A stretch of 64,000 bases of DNA from Eudromia elegans (lineage: Eukaryota > Chordata > Aves > Tinamiformes > Tinamidae): positions 648,711-712,710 of the forward strand of contig PTEX01000231.1 of NCBI GenBank assembly GCA_003342815.1, given 5' to 3'. The notes beneath the pieces were generated by a model that worked only from the letters and a program-made list of their open reading frames with translations, made no database searches and was not told where the DNA came from. The first letter of the stretch is position 1, and every line of letters begins with the position of its first letter. Shown here piece after piece: positions 1 to 11,279 of this stretch. The translations under genes were made by a program, and so were the position numbers.

Positions 1-736
1 AGTCCCTCTATCTTTTGCCTTCCTGCTCATAAACTTGACCTTAACACACTGAATCGAGGCGTATCAGAACATATGGATGTTCAGAGGAAAGAGTCTCCTG
101 ACTTCTGAACAGTCATTTTTCCAACCTCACTGCAGGCCAAATATATTTATTCAACTGAAATTGCTCATTTTTCTGACAGTTCTTGTCTGAATGTTGGAAC
201 AGAACTCACAAGAACTCTCCTACTTGCACTGCATATGCATGTGTTTGCATACAGTACTCTGCTGTGCTCGTCTTCCTCTTCAAATATGACCAAAAGTCAC
301 AGAAACCAATGACTTCTTCATTTAACTATTTTAACCTATGATTCACCAACCTGAAAGGCGACTGCTCATAAGCTAGGACTGTTAGAAGAAAAAAGTCAAA
401 ATAAAATCCTTTTTCTTTCATATCAAGCATTGTTACTTGTAACAGGGTTACACAGCCCTAAAACTGTCAGTTTAGTTACAGAAACATGTATTTAACGTAA
501 TAACGTCGTAACAACACAAAAATTCTGTGTTGCACAGTGAGAAAAAAAAACCCTGCCTACCAACATCTACCTTTAGCTTGTAAATTTTCTTTCTAGCTTG
601 TAATTTTTTTTCACCTGTAAATTTTCTCAGTTAATTCCTCACAGAATAATGAGAAACTATCTTCCAATAAAGCTCTTCATGACTTTGTACCTGTAAAATC
701 TCCATAAGCCACATTAACCATGTGGCTTTTACTTAC
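1..736. other. RPF2 intron 4 (3' part off window)
   Basis: AT-rich intronic sequence after the RPF2 exon 4 donor (GTAAGT, just below 737). I see no further coding exon, repeat or RNA gene here. Confidence 0.6.
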
Positions 737-3659
737 CAAAGATGTTTGATCCTCAAAAGGCCTGGTAATATTTTTCCTGAGAAGGGATAAAAGTAGAAAT
801 AAAAACACAGATAAGAACAAATTTGCTTCCAGTTCTCTAGTAATTTCTAGAATTTCCAGTTCTCTAGTAACAAGACTCTGCATTCTACCAGAAACTTCAG
901 CATTAGAATTTTAGTTTTAGTTCAAATTGTATTTTGTATTAATTCTGCCAGGTTTTCCTCATGTTGCCTTTGCCATATTTAAATACTTTCCCTCACGTTT
1001 CCTGTCTTCTGAAGCCTGATTTTCAAAGAAAATGTTAGCAACACATCAGGAGCAACCATCTTTGCTTGTTCATCAAAATCACATTTAATTATTACTACTA
1101 ATGTTTCTGCATACTTGGTTCCCACTCCGAGCAAGCTAGAGCTATCATTATAATCTTTGAGTTTCTAAGAATTGGGAAAAATAACTCCTTTGTTGACACA
1201 CAGTCTCCCTAGATGTGTGCACAGACCAGAATCCATTTGAGTTTGCTCGACTCTGCTCCATGACACTTGATACAGAATTAGGCTTAACAGCAATGATCAG
1301 TTGCAGCTTTGTCCAACCTACTGAAATTTAGGACGAATCTCAGCCACCTTCTGCAGCCTCTTCCATTTTTCAATGCTGCTACATCCCTACCCCTACTTTG
1401 AAATTACCAAATGCAATTTGTCAGAAGACTCAAAGATGTCAAAATGAGACCACTTACTTCTTAAACAGCACAGCAAAAGGTTTCTTCACAGCATACTGCA
1501 AAATACACAGAGTTAAACATACATTTTCTCTCATACTTTTAAAACTACAGTACTGCTGTTTTTAAATTCCTACAACTTACAGGATCACTTTAAATAAAAT
1601 AATTGTTTGTACAATCTAGACTACAAAAGAAGTCAGCTCAAAAGACCTACTCACAATAAAACCCTCCAGGAGGACTAAAATGCTAATCTTGGTTCTCAGT
1701 TAATCGCAAAAGGACTTATTTCTAGAAACTTAAAAACTAATTAAGTAAAAACTAACTAAAATCAAAGCCACATAACAGAATCCTTCTACTTATAGGGATA
1801 TGAGAAAAAACACCAGAGGAACAACTAGTTGATTTTCAGTCTGCACAGGATGGAAAAAAAAACAGCAAAGCAAGGAGAAAAAATTGGGTAGAAACAGCCA
1901 CAATACTTTCAGTTATGGGGTTAGCAGACAGGATGTAGATAGTGGATTCAGAAGTCTAAGTTCTGGGAGAGGCTCTACATAAATACGCGGAAGCAGCCCA
2001 TCAGGCTCTGGAATATGATTTCAGATGTGAGATCCAGTCACAGTTCTGTACCTCCTGTCTACAAATGGGCCGGAAACACTTTACCTTTTATTCTTGGACA
2101 ATCATAGGAAAAAAGTAATGACAAGGGAACAAGCTAAAAGACTTTGGCAAAGAGAGAACATTATGGGAAAAAAAACAAATAATAACCACCAAAAAAAAAT
2201 GCCAGAGTAGGTAATGACGCTTTTTAGAGCGCCAGTCACAATTTTAAATTTGGGGGAATAGGGACAGCATGAAAATATTATCTTACAGCGGACAACAGGT
2301 AAACTGTAAGACAGAAGGGAAACTGCCCTTGGTATAATGCAACAAGTTATAACTAAAGGCCACATTATATATACACACATATATGGGTATATATGTATAC
2401 ATCCAATAAACTTACAATGTCTTTAAGCACATCAGTCACTGTTAAATTTGCATTTCCTCCTTTTATAAGCATAGCATTTTTTGTATTTTCGGTGAGTTTG
2501 GGTTCTCTCTTCTCAAGAAACCTTTTTGCTCTCTTAGTTTTAGGCTTTCTGCAATGATACATTAACAATAAATAAATAATTTTTAAAAATGGTATTAGTA
2601 ACAGTACTTGACATTGCACAGAATAAAACAATGCTCTGAACAGATTGTGTTTAAGTAACACAGCTCTGATTCAAACTAATCCCAGCATGCAGAATCACAG
2701 GCAGCACTAGAGGTCCCTTCTGAGATTAACATGTTTCACTAACACACCTCCTCGACTCCTGCCCACCAAGTTAGCACAGGCGGTTTTGCATGCCTGGCCT
2801 TTTCACTGCCTGCTGGTTTGGATTTTAAGGTGTTTCTATAGACTCCTGAAAGCTTTCTTCCACACCAGCCCCTTCCCCAGGCCAGAGGCTGACACATGAG
2901 AGCAAAACAAAGCTCCTTGAAGACCACTGGTGGCATCCACAAGAAAAGTGTCAAAAGAGCATAAGCCTGGCATATCTGTTGACACGAAATACACACAAGC
3001 CCCATATACTAGGCTGAGTGATGCACACCAGGCAGTTTAGAGTGCATTATAGCCACTTCTCAGTCACTTCAGGCTATAGCAAAGAGTGAAAAACAAGTGT
3101 AGGAGCAGTTTGCATGGGCATCATGCAGATACAAAACAAATGAGGAACCACAGGGCTTGAGAATGAGACATTTCTTCGCTGCATCAGAACAAAGTTTTGC
3201 GTTATCTTCTCTGCAAAGCAGGAGAGTTACATTTTTCTTTCTTATTAAATATATATCTTTAACACACATCCTTGGAACTGCAAGTGACAAAGAGGTGCCC
3301 TTCCAGGTGGGCAGACACACATCTCACTCGCCACCAAGGTAAGTGATCCCCACAGCTCCCTTACGCTACCAGATGGGTAGGTGTGCTGTTGCCCCTAACG
3401 CAGGCAGCGGCCTCGGCTTCTCCTCCTCCCCGCGCGTCTTCCCTCGCCTCTCCCCGCAGCCAGCTTCCTTTGCCTCCTTTCCCCCTCCCCCTCCCCCTCC
3501 CGGCCCTTTCCACGCCGCCCCGATTAACGCTTCCCGTTTGGTGCTCCCGAGAGTCGGAGGGGAGAAGGGGGTGGGAAGAGGCTCGCGCTGCGCCCAACGG
3601 TCGCGGAGCTTCCACCGGCCGCGCGCTCCCACTCACACCACGCGCTCCAGCGCGTCCAT
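737..3659 (-). CDS. RPF2: RPF2, ribosome production factor 2 homolog (5' part, exons 1-4)
   Basis: Coding exons in transcript order: 3659-3637, 2548-2416, 1495-1458 and 776-737. They join in frame into the first 78 residues (human protein is about 306, from memory), starting MDALERVVKPKTKRAKRFLE and ending KNITRPFEDQTSL. All junctions are GT-AG. RPF2 is a nucleolar Brix-domain protein. With RRS1 it brings the 5S RNP (5S rRNA, uL5, uL18) into the pre-60S particle. The basic stretch at residues 9-23 and the start of the Brix domain (about residue 30 on) are visible. The chosen ATG at 3657-3659 is in a good Kozak context (GCC ATG G) and gives the family's usual N-terminus. The remaining exons must lie left of position 1; the expected next exon, beginning like EFFSKK, was not seen in 1-736. 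The gene follows GTF3C6 on the same strand at short distance. Identity is from family recall and is strong; no search was run. Confidence 0.95.
777..3636. other. RPF2 introns 1-3
   Basis: The three introns run 2549-3636, 1496-2415 and 777-1457. They are AT-rich. The only structure seen is a short TA/CA/GT microsatellite at about 2366-2402, some 15 bases from the exon 2 donor. No embedded gene is recognised. Confidence 0.7.
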
Positions 3660-3800
3660 GGCCGCCGCCGCCCGGCCCACGTGCGCGCGCCCCCGTGACG
3701 TCAGCGGCGCCGGAGAGCATGCGCGCTGTGGGGCCGCGCTGGTGCCCCCGGGCGGGCAGTTTTGTGCCTCAGCCCGGATCTCTCATTCCACGTGTTTAAG
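3390..3800 (-). promoter_or_regulatory. RPF2 CpG-island promoter with E-boxes and a CRE
   Basis: A GC- and CpG-rich block covers RPF2 exon 1 and the sequence just upstream. A perfect cAMP response element TGACGTCA lies at 3696-3703, and CACGTG E-boxes at 3678-3683 and 3789-3794. The CRE and first E-box lie 19-44 bases upstream of the ATG, so the 5' UTR is probably very short. No TATA box is seen. CACGTG is the MYC/MAX and USF core. MYC control of ribosome biogenesis genes is known; its use here is inference. Confidence 0.65.
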
Positions 3801-4080
3801 TTAAAAAGTCCTGAGCAAAGCGGTGCGAATTCAGCCTAGCTGGGAGCGGGAAGCCCGAGGACCTGAGCTCCCTTCCCACCGAAGCGATTCTAAGGTGAAT
3901 GGTCAAGGAAGGAGAAAAAGATGCTAAAGAAAACACAAACTGAGCCATCTGAGTTGATGAGTAACAACCTTAGCAAACACTAATCAAAAAATTTAGACTT
4001 CTTTGCAATTTTTCTTTCTATAAATATGGTGCAAGAACAGAGTCTCAGACTGATTAATATAACACCAGCTGAAACCATAC
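3801..4080. other. GTF3C6-RPF2 intergenic gap
   Basis: About 0.3 kb of AT-rich DNA separates the predicted GTF3C6 cleavage site from the RPF2 island. No feature is recognised in it. Confidence 0.5.
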
Positions 4081-4404
4081 ATAAAAGTGTCAGGACTTTA
4101 TTCTCCCTGCCTATGACAAGATTTCCAAGATTGTACAATACATTTTTTTTCCTAAGGTAATTCCTTTTTATAACTGTTTCTTCCTCTGCAGTTCTGAGGT
4201 AGAGATACACACATTTCCAAATTGAATTTTTAAAAAACATACTTCAAAATAAAAAAACACCATGATCTACACAAGGGTATTATGCAAGCACATAAAGTCA
4301 GTTTTTCCTCTACTAGTTCCTCAAGCAAACTGAAAATCAGGTCAAGGCGTTTAAAATTCGTCCTTTAACTCCACAAAGAAATCCTCAAAGTACCAGAGCA
4401 GCCA
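4080..4404 (-). other. GTF3C6 3' UTR
   Basis: Short 3' UTR from the stop codon at 4405-4407 to the predicted cleavage site about 20 bases past the AATAAA. The length is inferred from the single canonical signal. Confidence 0.6.
4097..4102 (-). terminator. GTF3C6 poly(A) signal AATAAA
   Basis: Plus-strand TTTATT reads AATAAA on the minus strand, about 300 bases after the GTF3C6 stop codon. It is the only canonical hexamer seen between that stop and RPF2. Confidence 0.65.
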
Positions 4405-7400
4405 TCACGGTGGGGCTTCGTTTAAGGCAACACTTGTGGAAGGAGAATCCTCTATGGCAGAAGCTGGGCTGTCAGGCAGAGGAACCGAGGCATCCACTTC
4501 CAAGCTGTGCTCCTTCTCCAACTCACCATTTAGGTCAGAATTCCCTCTGTCGCTCACCTCTCCCTCCGACTCTTCAGTCAATTTGTCCTGGGCCTGAGAC
4601 GACTCTTCACAGTCTTCCTTTTCACGCAGGAAGCTACAAATCATGTTAGGCCTACTGTAGGAAAAATCTCTGTCCTTGATCTGTAACCACTCCACACCAC
4701 CTGACACAAAGGGAAAAAAAAATGTTAGTGGCAAAAGCAGTTACAGTCAGCAGCATATTTTCTTAAGCCCATTGTTTCTTAAGTCTGAGACAGACCAAAA
4801 TTTAAAGGAAAGGACTTAAGCTAGAAAGGAATCTTAGGTCTGGCACTAATTTTTGTGCTCAGTATTACCATAGTATTGAAACTGTTCATTTTCCTTGAAA
4901 AATACAGCTAAAAGTCACAGAAAGATATTTGAATTAAAAAAAAAAAGTTTAAAATGGCAGAGAAACTTCCCTGTTGATAAATTAGCAACAATATACATAG
5001 GTTAAATCAATTCTACTCTGTATTACATAGCAGCAAATTTCCATTTGCTGTCATTCAAGAAAAAATAATACTGGTGTCACTACATGTGGCTTCCTGAAGT
5101 CAATAGCCCAGTGCTTAACGAACAGTCTCCAAGGAGATAAAATGTTAAGGACTTATTAAGAACATAATAAGAAACAGTAACATCATGATCCTGAGCACAG
5201 GATGTTTTTATATGTCACGTTATGAGTTTATGTCCTGCTCAATCCTTATGGTAAAATTAGAGGTAAGAATTGGCCCAGAAGTTAGCTCTACATGGGACAA
5301 CACTACTCTCACAAAAAACACCACCATCACCACAAAACAAAAAAAACCCCACAGAAATCAATCAAGAACACCCACAGTAAAAAGGTACTTTTCTTTCCCC
5401 ATATGACAGAACTGTGATTTGAAAGCTAACTGTAGTAAGGCAAGGTGGAAGTCAAAGTATAAGCAAATTCAAAAAGCGAATGGACAAACCAAGAGAATAG
5501 AGCCTGTACAGATTACAGACATAATTATCTAGATGAAAATTCTTGCTCAGAATATTCATGAATTGCTGAATGCTGAACCCTGGAAGGATATCCAAATAAA
5601 AGAATCATTTACGTATATGCCTTAAACTTTTTCCTAGCCATAATCAGATACAAAATACAGGATTAAAATACCTTTGGTCTGATCCAACACGGAGGTCCTA
5701 TTATATTTCAGATGTCAAGCACCACTTTGGAAAACTCTCAAAATAACTTATGCATCATGCAAACTGCTGAGAAGGTGCAGCCAAGAGAAAATGTTTGTTC
5801 ACCTAATTCTTAGTACATCTGGTAATCGGCTAAGGAATGACATCAGAGATATCATAAGAAATTGTGGCCTATCCTGAACTCAAGTATTTCAAGTTCTTGG
5901 AACATGTATCCAACAGATGCCAAAGGCAATTTGAATTCCCCTACTCATTTAAAATAGACTTTAGCTCGTATATATTGTCAATTGACAAGGTGCTGTAGGT
6001 ACTCTGTATGCACAGTATTAAGCTTCTGTAAGGTGGTAGGAAAAAAGGTTTTTGAGCAAGTATCATTGCTCTGGGGTGGTGGGGAGGAAGTGAGGGCAAG
6101 AGAGAAGCCTCAATATTAAGCAGCCTCTTTTCCAGTCTATTAGACTTTAAAATTTTTTTTTATATATATTATCTAGTCCAATAATTATATGGAGAGGAAT
6201 AGTGGTGCATGGTATTGATAAAATGCTGACTTGGGATTACAGTGACATCTCACATTTGTCTCATATGAGCACATTCTAGCTGAATACACACTCATTTAAA
6301 CTAAAATAACTAAATATTCTTAAAATGTGAATCACTACTGACTTGAGGGAAAGAAGCAATCACAAGCAATAGGACATTGATAAAATAGTATTACTGTATG
6401 TAGTGGGATACTTTGTATCTGAATATGTAACAGTACTGACTTTCCTATAAAGAAATTACAACAGAAATAAGGAAAATGGACAAGCAGAGTTCTGCCTATA
6501 TAACAAAGATAAAAAAAAAGTCCTGACAGGTATATCAGGTATATCTTTGCAAGTAAATTAAACTCAATTAAAGCTATTTCTAATTTAGTGAGAACAATTT
6601 AGTTCTACTACATAAAACATGGAACTTCTTACCAAGGATATTACAGATTTTAAGCAGCTACATAGACTCCAAAAACCATAAGTTGAATTAATGAAAGTAA
6701 AAAATAAAATCAATGAAGAATTATTACATATAATGATATCACCTCTAACTTCAGAGCTGGTGCCAAAAATTTAGAACACTGAATATACCAGGGAGTGTCA
6801 GTGTATGTTTATACTCTTCTTACACTCATTTGTGGGTACCTCCTACTAGACATTTTTGGAGATACTAGATACAGACAGGAGATTTGACTGGATCTGAAAT
6901 ATCTTTTTCTGTTTTGTTAGTTATTTTTTTAGATGTATGATAGTTCCCTAAAGGAGAAAGTTCACCTCCTAATTTCCTGCTCACTTGACTCATATACTTG
7001 AATACTCCTAGCAAAATCTCTTGGTGGATTATGTTCCTATGCATATCTGTGTATGCATGTGTAAGAATGGAGGCACTAACCAACATTCTCTTCGCCTTCT
7101 TTCTTCTCTGTCAATAGGGTCCGTGTCATATTTAGTTTCTTCATTGTATGGCACTTGTATTTCAACTGTAGTTTCTGGTTGCCTTCAGCATCTACTATGA
7201 AGAAAGGAGGAAAAAACAATTCCCAAAGTCCAATTACTATAGTGAATTCCAGCACCAACTGAAACAAGAGGAAAATTGATTTTGAACCTCACAAGCTACC
7301 ACAACAAACAGGATATCAAATTACGTTAATTACCTTGCTCTGCATTTTCTTCAAAAAACAGACAGGTTCCCAAGGTATCTATGGAAAACACAGTGATAAA

Positions 7401-10400
7401 GTTTTAGAAACTAATTTCTATCAGACATAGATACTGCATTCAGCAGTACATGTGGGAATATTTGAATTTCTGATCCTTTCTGGTCCATCTTGCCAGCTCA
7501 GGATCAAGAAGCATTCCAGATAATTTTCTTTTCAATTTTACCACCATAAGGCAAATGGGAGAGGTACAGAATATGTTGATTCTGCTTACACAGAACACAT
7601 TAACGCCCCAGAGACTTACTACATCCACATTTTTCCCCAAAGAATACCAGTTGGTACATCCCAGAGCCAGCTTTCAGGCATCCTTGTTTGTAAGCAGTGT
7701 GGATGCACAGCTGATTTAGCACTGAACCCCAACCTGTGCTGCTCTACCTGGAGTTACACAAACACTGCCCAGAAGTCCAGCACACCAAAGCCCAGAGTAG
7801 ACCATCTGCAGTGAAGTTAACTAATATTAAAGAAAGTTTCTTTTGGTCTCGTGAAAAAGGAGAGATAACATATATGTCAGCTTTCCTACCTTCATATTCT
7901 CCAGCAAAGACATATCTGTCCACTTGTAAAATAGGCCTCTCTGTCTCTATTCCCTACAAAAGGGAAGACATAATTGCACAGATGTCAGGTCATGCAGTCA
8001 ACACAAGCTTCTTGGTATTGGATCAGAGAAGATAGATACAACAGAACCAGATTAAATCATCATACATCAAGACTTAGACAAGCAGATGAAAGTTTTGGGA
8101 AGGCTGTGATTATACAGGTAGCCAGCAAGATCCCTGTCAGAAGAGGAAGGGAAACCATCAAATTAATAAACCGCAATATACCTAAAATGTAATAGAAATA
8201 TTTTTTTTAGTCATTACAACTGATGCTGAAGTATTTGAATATCAGGGGAATATAACAAATAAACAAAAAGTTTGTTTTTATGGTAGGCTGATGTAAAACT
8301 GAAATCAAAATTATTTTCATGATGATTTTTCAGTCATCATTATACACATCCACATACACAAAAAAAATGAAAAAAAGGTAAAGAAAGGGACAAAGAAGTT
8401 TCGATCAAACAGCAATCAGCTCTTATTGCCATTAAAAAGAGAAATTAATGGCAGTTGTAAATTAACAAACAAAAAAAGTATCTATTTCCATGAAAAAATA
8501 GTTCTAAAAAAGCAGTTCTATCAGCTCTACCTATTTGCATTAAAAAAAAAAAGTTCTAAAAAACCACTTCTAGAATCGGCTTGTTCCTTTCCTCTGCAGG
8601 CAGGTGCCATGAGTTCAACTGGCATTGAGTACTTTCAAATACACTGGTCAGGTTCTCATCGTACAAACATAGGCATATGCCAAAAATTTTTAAGGTGAGG
8701 GACGAAAGAGATAAATGAAACACCCAAAGGGCACTGCAAAGTTTATCACAAATTTGTTTGATTTTAGCTTGTATTTTTAAAAGATGGAAGTATTTTTAAG
8801 ATCACTGAGATTTAAGCCTTGGGATTCTCTTTGTTCTGGAAGTTGAGAATATCAGCAGCATTAAACTAATACATAGAACATTCTTTTTTACTACAGGAAA
8901 ATAAAAAAAAAGCAAAAATGTCATTAAGGTTTTTAATATTTAAAATTGATTATTCCTTTGATTAAAATGGCATTCTACTTTGGACTATAAATAAATGGAC
9001 CATCTTCCCCTATGTGATCAGCATCACAGAAAATTTGATAAGCAAGAATAATACGTAAGAAAATCTTTTACTAGTGTTTTAACAACAGCTTTCTGTGATG
9101 AAAGATGAAAAAATCTCAATGATTGGTTTTATGTAAAAGAGAGCAGGCATATTATGCCATGAATAAAATGTAAAAACATTACATTATCAAGTCATAAATT
9201 TTAAAATAATCATATTAACACCACTTAAAAAAATGCAACAGTTTAATTACTGGAGAATCATTTGAGTAACACATTTCAAGTGACTTATGTTATTCAGGTA
9301 ATAAACTGCCTTAAAAAGCATCATGTCTTTACAATTGAGATTTTCAGAATTCAATCTTCTACCTCATATATATTCCAATTACTGGCACACTCGGAGACAT
9401 TCTCCTCTACTTTGCAGGTGACAGAATATCAAATCTCTCATTTCACTAGGTATTTGCATATTGATTACACTTACACTCTCTACAAAACCCTGACTGAGAG
9501 TTGTTTTCTTTCAAATAAATTTGTGCCAAAGAAGCTTACTAAACAACTCAAAGGCATGATAGATATGCCCGATTCGTGCAATAACTTTGTCGTGAAGTAA
9601 ACAACCTAATGTCCAAAAGCATGTACAAAAATCTTAAAGCACGATTTATATCTCTATACTGCTGCTTGCCAGGCAGTATCTGCAAAAAAGCTGGAAGTAA
9701 GACTGTATCCAGCTGCACCCAGACTCCTCTGGGAGAAAGCTGGGAAAGCAAGGGCAGGGGTGGAGGGTCCGTTCAGAGCCTCAGTGGGCTCCACACTTAC
9801 CTCCATCTGACCCTTGCTATAACTAAGCTTGCTATAAACACTTATTCAGTCACTGTCTTATTTACAGTTGAACTTAAGTCATTAAGTCACTATCTTACTC
9901 CAAAAAAACATATTGTTGCTTCTCTCTTAGGAGTGATGTGCATTACTTTTCACTCATTCTCAATATTAGCATACAGACTTTTTTTTTGATGTATTTGTCC
10001 AATTCTGCATTGAGACCACATGCCATTTCTGACAGAGAGAGTCCAATAACCTGTAGCAAAGTATTGCTAAGAGAGGAACACAATTCTGTACCCTACATTG
10101 GATCTAAATTTCATCAGTTTCCAAGGAATCTGGAAACAGCTTCTAAAACTCCTCTTTGTTCACACGTATGCTGACTTACCCCTTTCCTATTGTGCTGTAA
10201 TCACTCACCAAAATCTTGCATTTGTTTTCACATTTCTCTAAGAAGTCCGAATCAATAATTCCTGATAGTTCCACCATGACCAGTTGTTCCTACAAAATAA
10301 GTTTACACCATGTATTTGTCATTTTTAAATTGGGGGGGGGGAGCATTCTAGAAGTCAGATATCCAAAATATTTCCCAAATAAATCTGACTTACTCTCTAC

Positions 10401-11113
10401 TATGACTAAAAAAAAAAAAAAAAAGAGATAGAACAGAGATACTTCAATGTCCAGGAGAAATGCAGCAGGCCATTACTCCAACAGACAAGCGTTTCATACC
10501 TGAATTTCTATCTAAGCTTTATGAATTACATCAGGCACACATTTCAAAACGTATTTTCCAAAGCTTTAGCATTTGCGTAGACAGGAGGACACCACAAGGA
10601 AGTAAGCTAAGCAAATGTTGTTTTTAATGGCTACTTGTTAACTGTTTACAACACACTGCCTCCAGTCAGTTCTTTTCTGCAGCTCTTCATTTTGGGTCAA
10701 GCAAGCACATGCACACTAATCCTTGAAAAAACTCTTTTTTTCCCCTAAAGACATGAGAAGTTTTCAAGGACCACGATATGCTAAGTATTTACGTAAATAC
10801 ACAATACTAGAAGCGTAACGCGGGACTTGTCGCTTTAGGACTAACGAAATGAACCTCCCTCCCCTTGTTGGGAGCCCACACGACAGCCGATCCCCCCACC
10901 GCCGGCCCGGCCCCCAGGCAGGACCCGCCCCGCGAGGGGCCGGACCCACCGCGTCCTTTCGCCCAGCGCTGCCCCGGGGGAGGGGACGGGGCGGCTCAGA
11001 GTCCCCGAGGGGTGCTGGCATCGGCGCTAACAAACCTCCACCTCTTCCTCCTCCTCTTCCTCTTCTTCGCCCGCTGTCCTACCGCCCCCGTCGGTCGCCC
11101 CTGCCGCCGCCAT
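4405..11113 (-). CDS. GTF3C6: GTF3C6, general transcription factor 3C subunit 6 (TFIIIC35)
   Basis: Coding exons in transcript order: 11113-11036, 10289-10209, 7953-7890, 7378-7334, 7191-7081 (or from 7194) and 4700-4405. They give 224 codons (human 213, from memory). GTF3C6 is a small subunit of TFIIIC, which binds the internal promoters of tRNA genes and 5S rRNA maturation factors' target genes for RNA polymerase III. Residues 17-25 are an unbroken glutamate run. Residues 27-120 form the conserved triple-barrel core, with VELSGIIDSDFLEKCENKCK, GIETERPILQVD, FAGEYEDTLGTC and KYKCHTMKKLNMTRTLLTEK. The 3' exon starts with GVEWLQIKDRDFSY and continues as an acidic, Ser/Glu-rich, poorly conserved tail. 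The start is in strong Kozak context (AAC ATG G). All introns are GT-AG. Neighbours are AMD1 upstream and RPF2 close downstream, all on the same strand. Identity is firm from family recall. Confidence 0.96.
4701..11035. other. GTF3C6 introns 1-5
   Basis: The introns are 10290-11035, 7954-10208, 7379-7889, 7195-7333 and 4701-7080. They are AT-rich with scattered A/T runs, for example poly(A) at about 10409-10427 and a run of nine or ten G at about 10332. I recognise no nested gene, SINE or LINE in them. Confidence 0.6.
7081..7194 (-). CDS. GTF3C6: GTF3C6 coding exon 5 with tandem acceptor
   Basis: The exon begins at a TAGTAG tandem acceptor. Using the first AG (exon from 7194) adds one Val codon before Asp90; using the second (from 7191) gives DAEGNQKLQLKYKCHTMKKL directly. 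Both keep frame, so two isoforms of 224 and 225 residues are possible. The exon holds the most conserved motif of the family, MTRTLLTEKKEGEEN. The donor is G|GTTAGT. Confidence 0.85.
11036..11113 (-). CDS. GTF3C6: GTF3C6 coding exon 1 (Glu-run N-terminus)
   Basis: Encodes residues 1-26: MAAAGATDGGGRTAG followed by nine glutamates and VE. The Glu run comes from a GAA/GAG trinucleotide stretch (plus strand 11042-11068), which could vary in length between individuals. The donor is GAG|GTTTGT, weak at +3/+4 but with G at +5. The exon sits wholly inside the CpG island. Confidence 0.85.
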
Positions 11114-11144
11114 GTTTCCAGCAACCCCCTTCCGCGGCCCGGCC

Positions 11145-11177
11145 TCAGCGCACACCACGTGAGCGCCGCGCCGCCAT
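11145..11177 (-). CDS. Possible uORF of GTF3C6, 10 codons
   Basis: The ATG inside the YY1 element opens a ten-codon frame (MAARRSRGVR, then TGA). It ends 31 bases before the GTF3C6 start and is out of frame with it. The context AAG ATG G is good and resembles the TISU initiator. It is translated only if transcription starts upstream of 11177, which the sequence does not settle. Confidence 0.3.
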   Translation of the reverse strand: MAARRSRGVR

Positions 11178-11279
11178 CTTAGAGGGCGGCCGCTCCAACG
11201 GCCGCGGCGGCGCGGGCTGGGCCAGCTCCGCCCTTCCCCCCAGCAGGCGGCGCGAGCGCGCAGCCGTTAACGGCCGGCA

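Noticed and set aside
1-736. Next RPF2 exon (EFFSKK-type)
   Set aside because: Not found on the minus strand of this stretch; intron 4 probably continues beyond the left edge.
2669-2735. CR1-like text near agaatcacag and aggtccctt
   Set aside because: Only two short matches without the intervening CR1 order.
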